Shown piece by piece: positions 1 to 8,405 of a stretch of 35,911 bases of DNA. Each line of letters opens with the position of its first letter. Positions within the stretch are counted from its first letter, which is position 1. The position numbers were made by a program, and so were the translations under genes. Origin of the DNA: Streptomyces longispororuber (lineage in GTDB: Bacteria > Actinomycetota > Actinomycetes > Streptomycetales > Streptomycetaceae); the NCBI RefSeq assembly GCF_014656095.1, contig NZ_BNBT01000088.1, forward strand, positions 1-35,911, read 5' to 3'. The notes beneath the pieces were generated by a model that did not search any database, was not told the origin of the DNA, and was given only the letters and a program-made list of their open reading frames with translations.

Positions 1-43
1 GGGCCCAGCGGCCTTCTGCGCCCCGCCCGGGGGGCGCCCCGCA

Positions 44-185
44 AGGGGCGCGGGGAACTGCGCGAGCAACCGGCGACGGCCCGCGGAGGCCGAGGGCGCG
101 GAACCCGGCAGACGCATCTGCCCGAGACCGCGCCATGGGCGGCTGCGGGGCCGCCGTGGTCGGTCGCGCAGTTCCCCGCGCCCCT
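44..185. repeat. Inverted repeat, Streptomyces intergenic type
   Basis: Positions 44-65 and 164-185 are perfect reverse complements over 22 bases; the core GCGCGGGGAACTGCGCGA is on the left arm. About 98 bases separate the arms. Closely similar sequences occur between genes in many Streptomyces genomes (recall, not searched). It may act as a transcription-end or mRNA-stabilising structure for the upstream gene. Confidence 0.7.
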
Positions 186-261
186 GACGGGGCGCACGGT
201 CCCCCGGCCCGACGGGGCGGGCCCCCGAGTGGGCCCGCGCCCCCGCGGGGGGCGCTACCTG

Positions 262-275
262 CGCTCACAGCGAAC
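262..275 (+). promoter_or_regulatory. ClgR-type operator upstream of clpP1
   Basis: CGCTCACAGCGAAC fits the ClgR half-site pattern CGC-YNANR-GCG followed by AAC. ClgR is the known activator of the clpP1 clpP2 operon in Streptomyces and of clp genes in other actinobacteria. The site lies about 60 bases upstream of the start expected from the TAGGGT -10 box at 314-319, a usual place for an activator at a promoter with a poor -35 element. Confidence 0.65.
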
Positions 276-405
276 AGTTGCCCTTGCGGGATTCCCCGGC
301 GGGGGCCGCGCGTTAGGGTCCATGAGTACGGGGGCAGTGGAGTCGTTGCCCTCAGAACGAAGATGCTGAGACGGCCGGTGCCGTCAGAGACGAGCAGGTG
401 GATAC

Positions 406-1023
406 GTGACGAATCTGATGCCCAAAGCAGCCGGTGAGCCGTCCATCGGTGGTGGCCTCGGCGACCATGTGTACAACCGGCTGCTCGGCGAGCGCATCGT
501 CTTCCTCGGCCAGCAGGTCGACGACGACATCGCGAACAAGATCACGGCGCAGATGCTCCTCCTCGCGGCCGACCCGACGAAGGACATCTACCTCTACATC
601 AACAGCCCCGGCGGCTCGGTGACCGCCGGCATGGCGATCTACGACACCATGCAGTACATCCCGAACGACGTGGTCACCATCGGCATGGGCATGGCCGCCT
701 CCATGGGCCAGTTCCTGCTGACCGGCGGCACCGCCGGCAAGCGCTTCGCCCTGCCGCACACCGACATCCTGATGCACCAGGGCTCCGCCGGCATCGGCGG
801 TACGGCCTCGGACGTCAAGATCCAGGCCGAGTACCTGCTGCGGACGAAGCGGCGCATGGCCGAGATCACGGCCCGCCACTCCGGCCAGACGGTCGAGACG
901 ATCATCCGCGACGGCGACCGCGACCGCTGGTTCACCACCGAGGAGGCCAAGGAGTACGGCCTCATCGACGAGATCATCAGCGCCGCTTCCGGTGTTCCGG
1001 GCGGCGGCGGCACGGGGGCCTGA
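406..1023 (+). CDS. clpP1: ATP-dependent Clp protease proteolytic subunit ClpP1
   Basis: Serine peptidase of family S14 that degrades unfolded or tagged proteins fed into its barrel by ClpX or ClpC; cytosolic. The 205-residue product is full length. The triad is visible as Ser99 in GMAASMGQ, His124 in ILMHQG and Asp173 in DRDRW. The NSPGGSVTAG segment that binds substrate backbone is present. The GTG start at 406 has an AGGTGG ribosome-binding site five bases upstream. It forms an operon with clpP2, which begins 109 bases after the stop; in actinobacteria the two subunits make a mixed ClpP1-ClpP2 complex. In Streptomyces, ClpP1 loss blocks aerial mycelium formation and is compensated by a clpP3P4 operon (family knowledge). 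The upstream ClgR-like box suggests activation by ClgR. Confidence 0.97.
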   Translation: MTNLMPKAAGEPSIGGGLGDHVYNRLLGERIVFLGQQVDDDIANKITAQMLLLAADPTKDIYLYINSPGGSVTAGMAIYDTMQYIPNDVVTIGMGMAASMGQFLLTGGTAGKRFALPHTDILMHQGSAGIGGTASDVKIQAEYLLRTKRRMAEITARHSGQTVETIIRDGDRDRWFTTEEAKEYGLIDEIISAASGVPGGGGTGA

Positions 1024-1132
1024 GAAGGCGTCCCAGAGGGCCCGTGGAGGCCCTCGACCGGGGCCGTGCCCGCCACCAGGGACCGCCCCAGCCGATCAAG
1101 CCCACGCTCATCACCAGGACGGAACACCTCAG

Positions 1133-1804
1133 ATGAACAGCTTCCCCGCCAGCGGCCAGGCCGCGGGCCTGCACACCGGCCCCCAGGTGGACAACCGTTA
1201 CGTGATCCCGCGCTTCGTCGAGCGCACCTCGCAGGGCGTGCGCGAGTACGACCCGTACGCGAAGCTCTTCGAGGAGCGCGTGATCTTCCTCGGCGTCCAG
1301 ATCGACGACGCCTCCGCCAATGACGTCATGGCGCAGCTCCTGTGCCTGGAGTCGATGGACCCCGACCGCGACATCTCGGTCTACATCAACAGCCCGGGCG
1401 GCTCGTTCACGGCCCTCACGGCCATCTACGACACGATGCAGTTCGTGAAGCCCGACATCCAGACGGTCTGCATGGGCCAGGCGTCCTCCGCGGCCGCCGT
1501 GCTGCTCGCCGCGGGCACCCCCGGCAAGCGCATGGCCCTGCCCAACGCCCGCGTGCTGATCCACCAGCCGTCCGGCGGCACCGGTCGTGAGCAGCTCTCC
1601 GACCTGGAGATCGCGGCCAACGAGATCCTGCGCATGCGCACCCAGCTCGAGGAGATGCTGGCCAAGCACTCCACCACGCCGATCGAGAAGATCCGCGAGG
1701 ACATCGAGCGCGACAAGATCCTCACGGCCGAGGACGCGCTGGCGTACGGCCTGGTCGACCAGATCATCTCCACCCGCAAGATGAATAACTCCGCGGTCGC
1801 CTGA
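1133..1804 (+). CDS. clpP2: ATP-dependent Clp protease proteolytic subunit ClpP2
   Basis: Second S14 subunit, 223 residues, expected to form the partner ring of ClpP1. The triad is Ser119 in GQASSAAAV, His144 in VLIHQP and Asp194 in IERDK, so this copy should be catalytically competent. It carries an N-terminal extension of about 20 residues relative to ClpP1. The ATG at 1133 is preferred because the protein from there aligns end to end with the family; the longer open frame upstream overlaps clpP1 and is low complexity. Cotranscription with clpP1 is expected: the 109-base gap shows no strong terminator. The stop is followed by 250 bases before clpX. Confidence 0.96.
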   Translation: MNSFPASGQAAGLHTGPQVDNRYVIPRFVERTSQGVREYDPYAKLFEERVIFLGVQIDDASANDVMAQLLCLESMDPDRDISVYINSPGGSFTALTAIYDTMQFVKPDIQTVCMGQASSAAAVLLAAGTPGKRMALPNARVLIHQPSGGTGREQLSDLEIAANEILRMRTQLEEMLAKHSTTPIEKIREDIERDKILTAEDALAYGLVDQIISTRKMNNSAVA

Positions 1805-1934
1805 TCACCGTCCGGTCACACCGCAGCACCATCCGCCCGCCCCTTGGCACGGTCCGCGCGGCCCGCTCAGGCCCGTGGCGATCTGCGCCGTTTCGTGGGT
1901 CTTCGTAGTTCGTTCGACGTGCGTTCGTCGTTCC

Positions 1935-1948
1935 GCGTCACAGCGAAC
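1935..1948 (+). promoter_or_regulatory. Degenerate ClgR-like site upstream of clpX
   Basis: The 11 bases TCACAGCGAAC at 1938-1948 are identical to the right part of the clpP1 ClgR box (265-275), but the left half is shifted by one base (CGCG in place of CGC), which breaks the dyad. It may be a decayed or weak ClgR site. Around it, 1908-1935 is rich in GTTCG repeats of unknown meaning. Confidence 0.35.
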
Positions 1949-2054
1949 CGCGCCAAGGGGGGCCCGAACGGGGGGCCAGGCAAGGTACCGTCGGATACAA
2001 GGCACCAGGAGCCGCTGGACCATCGGCGTCTCCCAGGCGAAGGGGAAGCACACC

Positions 2055-3341
2055 GTGGCACGCATCGGTGACGGCGGCGATCTGCTCAAGTGCTCGTTCT
2101 GTGGCAAGAGCCAGAAGCAGGTCAAGAAGCTCATCGCAGGCCCCGGCGTGTACATCTGCGATGAGTGCATCGATCTCTGCAACGAGATCATCGAGGAGGA
2201 GCTCGCCGAGACGAGCGAGGTCCGCTGGGAGGAACTGCCCAAGCCCCGCGAGATCTACGAGTTCCTCGAGGGGTACGTAGTCGGCCAGGAGCCCGCCAAG
2301 AAGGCCCTCTCCGTCGCCGTCTACAACCACTACAAGCGCGTCCAGGCCGGGGAGAACGGCGGCGCGGGAGCCCGCGAGGACGCCATCGAGCTGGCGAAGT
2401 CCAACATCCTGCTGCTCGGCCCCACCGGCTCCGGCAAGACGCTGCTCGCCCAGACGCTCGCCCGCATGCTGAACGTCCCCTTCGCCATCGCGGACGCGAC
2501 GGCCCTCACGGAGGCGGGCTATGTCGGCGAGGACGTGGAGAACATCCTCCTCAAGCTCATCCAGGCCGCCGACTACGACGTCAAGAAGGCCGAGACGGGC
2601 ATCATCTACATCGACGAGATCGACAAGGTCGCCCGGAAGAGCGAGAACCCGTCGATCACGCGCGACGTGTCGGGCGAAGGCGTCCAGCAGGCCCTGCTGA
2701 AGATCCTGGAGGGCACCACGGCCTCCGTGCCGCCGCAGGGCGGCCGCAAGCACCCGCACCAGGAGTTCATCCAGATCGACACGACGAACGTGCTGTTCAT
2801 CGTGGGCGGCGCCTTCGCCGGCCTGGAGAAGATCATCGAGGCCCGGGCGGGCGCCAAGGGCATCGGCTTCGGCGCCACCATCCGCTCCAAGCGGGAGCTG
2901 GAGGAGAAGGACCAGTTCGAGGACATCATGCCGGAGGACCTGGTGAAGTTCGGGATGATCCCGGAGTTCATCGGCCGACTCCCCGTCATCACCTCGGTCC
3001 ACAACCTCGACCGCGAGGCGCTGCTCCAGATCCTCGTCGAGCCGCGCAACGCCCTGGTGAAGCAGTACCAGCGCCTCTTCGAACTCGACGGCGTGGAGCT
3101 GGACTTCGAGCGCGGCGCCCTGGAGGCCATCGCGGACCAGGCCATCCTGCGCCAGACCGGCGCGCGCGGCCTGCGCGCCATCATGGAGGAGGTCCTCCAG
3201 TCGGTGATGTACGAGGTGCCGTCCCGCAAGGACGTGGCCCGCGTCGTCATCACGGCGGACGTCGTCCACTCGAACGTGAACCCGACGCTGGTGCCGCGCG
3301 AGGCGCGCGGGCCGGGCGCAGGGGAGCAGAAGTCCGCGTAG
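2055..3341 (+). CDS. clpX: ATP-dependent Clp protease ATP-binding subunit ClpX
   Basis: AAA+ unfoldase that recognises tagged substrates, unfolds them and threads them into ClpP; hexameric, cytosolic. The 428-residue length is typical. The N-terminal zinc-binding domain has Cys13, Cys16, Cys35 and Cys38. Walker A is GPTGSGKT (122-129) and Walker B is in IIYIDEIDK; the IGFGA segment matches the IGF-type loop that docks on ClpP. The GTG at 2055 follows a strong AAGGGGAAG ribosome-binding site; the longer open frame running back to 1875 is non-coding leader. The 250-base gap after clpP2 with a ClgR-like half site suggests that clpX has its own promoter. The gene ends in a strong hairpin shared with the convergent gene. 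Confidence 0.97.
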   Translation: MARIGDGGDLLKCSFCGKSQKQVKKLIAGPGVYICDECIDLCNEIIEEELAETSEVRWEELPKPREIYEFLEGYVVGQEPAKKALSVAVYNHYKRVQAGENGGAGAREDAIELAKSNILLLGPTGSGKTLLAQTLARMLNVPFAIADATALTEAGYVGEDVENILLKLIQAADYDVKKAETGIIYIDEIDKVARKSENPSITRDVSGEGVQQALLKILEGTTASVPPQGGRKHPHQEFIQIDTTNVLFIVGGAFAGLEKIIEARAGAKGIGFGATIRSKRELEEKDQFEDIMPEDLVKFGMIPEFIGRLPVITSVHNLDREALLQILVEPRNALVKQYQRLFELDGVELDFERGALEAIADQAILRQTGARGLRAIMEEVLQSVMYEVPSRKDVARVVITADVVHSNVNPTLVPREARGPGAGEQKSA

Positions 3342-3365
3342 ACCGCGCGGCGGTACCTGAACGGC

Positions 3366-3403
3366 CGAGGGCGCCGGGCGAGACGACTCGCCCGGCGCCC
3401 TCG
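3366..3403. terminator. Bidirectional terminator between clpX and the convergent membrane-protein gene
   Basis: Perfect 17-bp stem (3366-3382 with 3387-3403) and a four-base loop ACGA, 24 bases after the clpX stop and 37 bases before the stop of the minus-strand gene. There is no U-tract, as is common for Streptomyces terminators. Confidence 0.85.
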
Positions 3404-3440
3404 TCGGTGCCGCGGTGACCGATCCCGGAAGACCCCGGGG

Positions 3441-4460
3441 TCAGATCTTGACGCGGACCTCCTTGCGGAACTTGGCCGCGGTGGACGCGCCCTCCTCCAG
3501 GTCGGGCGACTTGCCGCCGAGCGCGCCCGCGACATCCGTGCTGATCACGACGCCGATGGTGCTCTTGTCGCCCCAGATGCACACCGGCATCTTCATCTCC
3601 TTGGGGCTCTGGGACCCCGCCGACGACGAGCCGGCGCCCGAACCCATCTCGAGCTTCATCTCCTGGCACTTCATGATCGCGCCGTCCAGCTCGGAGGGGT
3701 TGTACGACTTGGGGTCACCGACCGGTGTGAGCTTCTGGCCGCTGCTGCTGGAGGAGCTCTCCTCGGAGAAGCCGTTCTGCGCCCGCGTGAACATGTAGTC
3801 CACGACCTTCTCCGGGTTTTCGATGTCGCCGTAGAGGCCGTTGAACTGGATCATCTTCCGGGCCAGCGGGTTGTCGTCGCTGCCCGACTGGTACTGGCCG
3901 GAGACGTCCTTGGCGTTCTTCACGCCGTTCTGCTCGGCCTTCTGGCGGCCCTCAGGGCTCATGCGGTCCTCTTTGGACTGCTTCTTGGTGTAGTCGCCGA
4001 GGACGGTCGCGGGCATCGTCAGCTTGTGCGGCCCGTCGTCCTTGACCGTGCCCGAGCCGCTCCCGTCGCTGCCGCCGAGGACGAAGTACGCGCCGACGCC
4101 GATCGCCGCGACCACGGCCACCGCGCCGATGATCGCGCCCGTCTTCTTGCCCCCGCCGCCTCCGCTCGGCGGGGGCGGGACCTGCCCGTAGGGGGCCTGC
4201 TGGCCGTACGGCGGCTGCGGCTGGCCGTACGGGGCGCCCGGCTGGCCGTAGGGCGGCTGCTGCGGCGGGACGCCCTGCGGGGGCTGCTGCGGGTAGCCGT
4301 AGCTCGGCTGCTGGGGGGCCTGCTGCGGGTAGCCGTAGCCGGGCTGCGGGGCCTGGGGCGGCTGCCCGTAGGGGCCGGGCTGCTGGGGCTGCCCGCCGCC
4401 GTACGGGCCGGGCTGCTGCGGCTGCTGGCCGCCGTACGGGCCCGGCTGGTGGTAGCTCAT
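3441..4460 (-). CDS. Single-pass membrane protein with Pro/Gln/Gly/Tyr-rich N-terminus (paralogue A)
   Basis: Function unknown. The 339-residue product has three parts: a disordered, cytoplasmic-looking tail of about 100 residues built from PGPYG, QQP and PYGQP motifs; one membrane helix (about 108-128, AIIGAVAVVAAIGVGAYFVL); and an outer domain of about 210 residues. The outer domain has conserved blocks shared with the next gene: DGPHKL after the membrane, MKCQ, and a PVC-W motif near the C-terminus. The two cysteines in those last blocks occur in both paralogues and could form a disulfide. The ATG at 4460 has a GGAGGG ribosome-binding site. It follows its paralogue (4514-5467) by 53 bases on the same strand, so cotranscription is likely. 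Such tails are common in actinobacterial DUF4352-like or hypothetical membrane proteins; no specific family is claimed. Confidence 0.85.
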   Translation of the reverse strand: MSYHQPGPYGGQQPQQPGPYGGGQPQQPGPYGQPPQAPQPGYGYPQQAPQQPSYGYPQQPPQGVPPQQPPYGQPGAPYGQPQPPYGQQAPYGQVPPPPSGGGGGKKTGAIIGAVAVVAAIGVGAYFVLGGSDGSGSGTVKDDGPHKLTMPATVLGDYTKKQSKEDRMSPEGRQKAEQNGVKNAKDVSGQYQSGSDDNPLARKMIQFNGLYGDIENPEKVVDYMFTRAQNGFSEESSSSSSGQKLTPVGDPKSYNPSELDGAIMKCQEMKLEMGSGAGSSSAGSQSPKEMKMPVCIWGDKSTIGVVISTDVAGALGGKSPDLEEGASTAAKFRKEVRVKI

Positions 4461-4513
4461 GAGTGGGGGTTCCCTCCGTTACTGCTACTGCTGTTTCGTA
4501 CGCGTCGCGCGCG

Positions 4514-5467
4514 TCACTTCTTCACGCGGGCCGCTTCGCGGTACTTCGCCGCGAGCTCCGCGACCTCGTCCGCGGACTTGCCCTTGCCGCCGGAGATGAA
4601 CGCGGCGGCGTCCGCGGCGGTGACCATGCCGAAGGTGCTGTGGTCGGCCCAGGCGCAGACCGGGATCTCCATGCTCTTGCCGTCGTCGGAGATCTTGACG
4701 CTCTGGCACTTCATCAGCGCGTTGTCGAGGCCGTCGGGGGACACCGACTCGGGGCTGCCCTGCCAGGTGGCCTCTCCCTTGTCGCCGCCGCTGTCCTTCC
4801 GCGTCTCCTCGTGCATCTTGTCGAACGCCTTGTCGACGGTCTTCTCCGGGTCGCTGATCTCGCCCCACATGCCGGCGACGTTCAGGCCCTTCGTCTTGAG
4901 CCCGGTGCCGACCTTGTAGTCCGCCTTCTCCTGCTCCGCGTTCTTGATCCCGATCGCGGCGGCGTCCTCCTCGTCGGCGTCGCCCAGCGGGCCGCCGCCG
5001 GAGGAGGACGAGTCGTTCTTCTGGTACTCGCCGACCGACGCCGGGGACACCAGCTTGTGCGGTCCGTCGTCCGTGACCGAGGCGGAGCCGCCGTCGTCGC
5101 TGCCGCCGAACAGGAAGAACGCGCCCGCGCCGACCGCGACCACGGCCACCACGGCGCCGATCACCAGACCCGTCCTCTTGCCGCCGCCTCCACCCGGCGG
5201 CGGGGGCGGCGGGACCTGCCCGTAGGGGGCCTGCTGGCCGTACGGTGCCTGCGGCTGGCCGTACGGGGCGCCCGGCTGGCCGTAGGGCGGCTGCTGCGGC
5301 GGGACGCCCTGCGGGGGCTGCTGCGGGTAGCCGTAGCCGGGCGGCGGGCCCTGCGGCGGCTGGCCGTACGGGGGCTGCGCGGGCTGCCCGTAGGGGGGCT
5401 GCTGGGGCTGGCCGCCGTAGGGGCCGGGCTGCTGGCCCCCGTACGGACCCGGCTGGTTGTGGCTCAT
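4514..5467 (-). CDS. Single-pass membrane protein with Pro/Gln/Gly/Tyr-rich N-terminus (paralogue B)
   Basis: Function unknown. The 317-residue product has the same plan as its downstream neighbour: a repetitive PYG/QQP tail (1-95), one membrane helix (about 100-120, LVIGAVVAVVAVGAGAFFLF) and an outer domain with DGPHKL, MKCQ and a PVC-W block. The outer domains are only moderately alike, whereas the tail-coding DNA is almost identical (124 of 126 bases over 5211-5336 versus 4177-4302). The ATG at 5467 has a GGGGGAG ribosome-binding site. It is the first gene of a two-gene unit, divergent from valS across 165 bases. An extracytoplasmic sensing or ligand-binding role is possible, but nothing in the sequence fixes it. 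Confidence 0.85.
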   Translation of the reverse strand: MSHNQPGPYGGQQPGPYGGQPQQPPYGQPAQPPYGQPPQGPPPGYGYPQQPPQGVPPQQPPYGQPGAPYGQPQAPYGQQAPYGQVPPPPPPGGGGGKRTGLVIGAVVAVVAVGAGAFFLFGGSDDGGSASVTDDGPHKLVSPASVGEYQKNDSSSSGGGPLGDADEEDAAAIGIKNAEQEKADYKVGTGLKTKGLNVAGMWGEISDPEKTVDKAFDKMHEETRKDSGGDKGEATWQGSPESVSPDGLDNALMKCQSVKISDDGKSMEIPVCAWADHSTFGMVTAADAAAFISGGKGKSADEVAELAAKYREAARVKK

Positions 5468-5620
5468 GACTGAAGCTCCCCCTCGAACGCGTGTGCGCGC
5501 CTACGTTCTCCCGCACGTTTAGGTGTTCCCGACATCCTGACCGACGCCGGGAGCGCCGTGGGCCACGGGGCGGCAACCGTTACCCAAGATTCCGGTTTCG
5601 GGACCACTCTGTGACACCCC

Positions 5621-5635
5621 TAAACTGGGCCCGTG
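5621..5635 (+). promoter_or_regulatory. -10 box and probable leaderless start of valS
   Basis: TAAACT at 5621-5626 is a good vegetative -10 sequence. The GTG start of valS begins only seven bases downstream of its end (5633), and no Shine-Dalgarno sequence precedes it. Transcription would begin at or next to the G of GTG. The -35 candidate (TTCGGG, 5597-5602, spacer 18) is weak. Confidence 0.6.
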
Positions 5636-8257
5636 ACCGAGAACACTCAGCAGCAGCACCCGGCGACCACCCCCGAACTCCCGACGCAGTACGCGCCGGC
5701 CGAGGTAGAGGGGCCGCTGTACGAGCGCTGGGTGGAGCGGGGCTACTTCGACGCCGACGCGAAGAGCGACAAGGAGCCCTTCACCGTCGTCATCCCGCCG
5801 CCGAACGTCACCGGCAGCCTGCACCTGGGCCACGCCTTCGAGCACACGCTCATCGACGCCCTCACCCGCCGCAAGCGCATGCAGGGCTACGAGACCCTGT
5901 GGCAGCCCGGCATGGACCACGCGGGCATCGCCACGCAGAACGTCGTCGAGCGCGAGCTGGCCAAGGAGGGCAAGTCCCGCCACGACCTCGGCCGCGAGGC
6001 CTTCGTCGAGCGCGTGTGGCAGTGGAAGGGCGAGTCCGGCGGGCAGATCTCCGGCCAGATGCGCCGTCTCGGCGACGGCGTCGCCTGGTCCCGCGAGCGC
6101 TTCACCATGGACGAGGGCCTCTCGCAGGCCGTCCAGACCATCTTCAAGAAGCTCTACGACGACGAGCTGATCTACCGCGCCGAGCGCATCATCAACTGGT
6201 GCCCCCGCTGTCTCACCGCCATCTCGGACATCGAGGTGGAGTACCAGGACGACGACGGCGAGCTGGTGTCGATCCGGTACGGCGAGGGCGACGAGACGCT
6301 CGTCGTCGCCACCACCCGCGCCGAGACCATGCTCGGCGACACCGCCGTGGCCGTGCACCCCGAGGACGAGCGGTACAAGCACCTGGTCGGCAAGCTCATC
6401 AAGCTGCCGCTCACCGACCGCTCCATCCCGGTCGTCGCCGACGCCCACGTCGACCCCGAGTTCGGCACCGGCGCCGTGAAGGTGACCCCGGCGCACGACC
6501 CCAACGACTTCGAGATCGGCCAGCGCCACGACCTGCCGAACATCGCGGTCATGGACGAGCACGCGGTCATCACGGTGCCCGGCCCCTTCCAGGGCCTGGA
6601 CCGCCTGGAGGCCCGCTCCACCATCGTCGCCGCGCTGCGCGCCGAGGGCCGCATCGTCGCCGAGAAGCGCCCGTACACGCACTCCGTGGGCCACTGCTCG
6701 CGCTGCAAGACCACCATCGAGCCGCGCCTGTCCATGCAGTGGTGGGTCAAGGTCGGCCCGCTCGCCAAGGCCGCCGGCGACGCGGTCCGCGACGGCCGGG
6801 TGAAGATCCACCCGCAGGAGATGGAGAAGCGCTACTTCGACTGGGTCGACAACCTCCACGACTGGTGCATCTCGCGCCAGCTCTGGTGGGGCCACCGCAT
6901 CCCGGTCTGGTACGGCCCGAACGGCGAGGTCGTCTGCGTCGGCCCCGACGAGGAGCCGCCGGCGGGCGAGGGCTGGACGCAGGACACCGACGTCCTCGAC
7001 ACCTGGTTCTCCTCCGGCCTGTGGCCGTTCTCCACGCTCGGCTGGCCGGAGCGGACCGAGAGCCTCGCGAAGTTCTACCCGAACTCCGTCCTGGTCACCG
7101 GCTACGACATCCTCTTCTTCTGGGTCGCCCGGATGATGATGTTCGGCCTGTACGCGATGGACGGCACCCCGCCGTTCCACACCATCGCCCTGCACGGCAT
7201 GGTCCGCGACCAGTTCGGCAAGAAGATGTCGAAGTCCTTCGGGAACGCGGTCAACCCGCTGGACTGGATGGACAAGTACGGCTCCGACGCCCTGCGCTTC
7301 ACCCTCGCGCGCGGCGCCAACCCCGGCGTCGACGTGCCGATCGGCGAGGACTGGGTCCAGGGCTCGCGCAACTTCGCCAACAAGATCTGGAACGCGACCC
7401 GCTTCGCGCTGATGAACGGCGCCACCGTCGAGGGCCCGCTGCCGGAGGCCGCCGAGATGTCGGCGACCGACCGCTGGATCCTCTCCCGCCTGAACACCGT
7501 GGTCGCCGAAGTCGACGCGTACTACGAGGACTTCCAGTTCGCGAAGCTCTCCGACGCGCTGTTCCACTTCGCCTGGGACGAGGTCTTCGACTGGTACGTG
7601 GAGCTGTCCAAGACCACGTTCCAGGCGGGCGGCCCCGCCGCCGAGGTCAGCAAGCGCGTCCTCGGCGAGGTCCTCGACGTCACGCTGCGCCTGCTCCACC
7701 CGGTCGTGCCGTTCGTGACCGAGACCCTGTGGACCACGCTGACCGGCGGCGAGTCGGTCGTCGTCGCCGAGTGGCCGGCCGACTCCGGCTTCCGTGACGC
7801 GGGCGCCGAGAAGGAGATCGCCTCCGTCCAGGACCTGGTCACCGAGGTCCGCCGGTTCCGCGCCGACCAGGGCCTCCAGCCCGGCCAGAAGGTCCCGGCC
7901 CGCCTCACCCTGGACGGCACGCCGTTCGCCCCGCACGAGGCCGCCGTCCGCCAGCTCCTGCGCCTCCAGCCGGAGGGCGAGAGCTTCGCGGCCACGGCGA
8001 CGCTGCCGGTCGCGGGCGCCACGGTCGCGCTCGACCTGTCGGGCACGATCGACGTGGCGGCGGAGCGCAAGCGGCTGGCCAAGGACCTGGCCGCCGCGCA
8101 GAAGGAGCGCCAGCAGGCCGAGGCCAAGCTGGGCAACGAGGCGTTCCTCGCCAAGGCCCCGGACCACGTGGTCGACAAGATCCGCGGCCGTCTCGCCAAG
8201 GCCGAGGAGGACATCGCCCGCCTCCAGGCACAGCTCGACAACCTCCCGGCGGCGTAA
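5633..8257 (+). CDS. valS: Valyl-tRNA synthetase
   Basis: Class I aminoacyl-tRNA synthetase that charges tRNA-Val with valine; cytosolic and essential. The 874-residue length is normal. The HIGH motif appears as HLGH (64-67) after PPPNVTG, and the KMSKS motif is at 531-535. The editing (CP1) domain lies between them, with the TTRAETMLGDTAVAVHP block. The ValS-type C-terminal coiled coil, rich in Lys/Glu/Ala, covers the last 65 residues or so. The GTG at 5633 follows a -10 box at leaderless distance. No T-box leader is seen in the 165 bases upstream. The gene ends in a strong hairpin at 8281-8318. Confidence 0.97.
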   Translation: MTENTQQQHPATTPELPTQYAPAEVEGPLYERWVERGYFDADAKSDKEPFTVVIPPPNVTGSLHLGHAFEHTLIDALTRRKRMQGYETLWQPGMDHAGIATQNVVERELAKEGKSRHDLGREAFVERVWQWKGESGGQISGQMRRLGDGVAWSRERFTMDEGLSQAVQTIFKKLYDDELIYRAERIINWCPRCLTAISDIEVEYQDDDGELVSIRYGEGDETLVVATTRAETMLGDTAVAVHPEDERYKHLVGKLIKLPLTDRSIPVVADAHVDPEFGTGAVKVTPAHDPNDFEIGQRHDLPNIAVMDEHAVITVPGPFQGLDRLEARSTIVAALRAEGRIVAEKRPYTHSVGHCSRCKTTIEPRLSMQWWVKVGPLAKAAGDAVRDGRVKIHPQEMEKRYFDWVDNLHDWCISRQLWWGHRIPVWYGPNGEVVCVGPDEEPPAGEGWTQDTDVLDTWFSSGLWPFSTLGWPERTESLAKFYPNSVLVTGYDILFFWVARMMMFGLYAMDGTPPFHTIALHGMVRDQFGKKMSKSFGNAVNPLDWMDKYGSDALRFTLARGANPGVDVPIGEDWVQGSRNFANKIWNATRFALMNGATVEGPLPEAAEMSATDRWILSRLNTVVAEVDAYYEDFQFAKLSDALFHFAWDEVFDWYVELSKTTFQAGGPAAEVSKRVLGEVLDVTLRLLHPVVPFVTETLWTTLTGGESVVVAEWPADSGFRDAGAEKEIASVQDLVTEVRRFRADQGLQPGQKVPARLTLDGTPFAPHEAAVRQLLRLQPEGESFAATATLPVAGATVALDLSGTIDVAAERKRLAKDLAAAQKERQQAEAKLGNEAFLAKAPDHVVDKIRGRLAKAEEDIARLQAQLDNLPAA

Positions 8258-8280
8258 GGCGGTTCGCCCCGCCGACAGGC

Positions 8281-8318
8281 GAAAGCGCCCGGAACTCACT
8301 GGAGTTCCGGGCGCTTTC
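8281..8318. terminator. valS terminator
   Basis: Perfect 17-bp stem (8281-8297 with 8302-8318) around an ACTG loop, 23 bases after the valS stop. It also faces the end of the convergent GT2 gene and can serve both strands; the A-run on one arm gives a T-run on the other. Confidence 0.85.
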
Positions 8319-8405
8319 CGCGAACGCCCCGAGCGGGGGACGGCGCGACCAGTCACGACGGACCCGCGGGCGGCCGAAGGCCGTCGCGGCGCCCAGGCGG
8401 AGCGC

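Larger units (their letters stand above)
1..405. other. Intergenic region upstream of clpP1
   Basis: No credible gene is visible in this GC-rich stretch. The left part (44-185) is an inverted copy of a sequence that I know as widespread between Streptomyces genes. The right part holds a ClgR-like operator (262-275), a possible -10 box (TAGGGT, 314-319) and the clpP1 leader with its ribosome-binding site (AGGTGG, 395-400). In other Streptomyces the gene to the left is usually tig (trigger factor), which would lie outside this window. Confidence 0.7.

Noticed and set aside
322..369. 15-codon upstream ORF before clpP1
   Set aside because: The likely transcription start (about 326, from TAGGGT) lies after its ATG and no SD is present.
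5468..5632. T-box riboswitch upstream of valS
   Set aside because: No T-box core sequence, specifier loop or terminator is seen, and the start appears leaderless.
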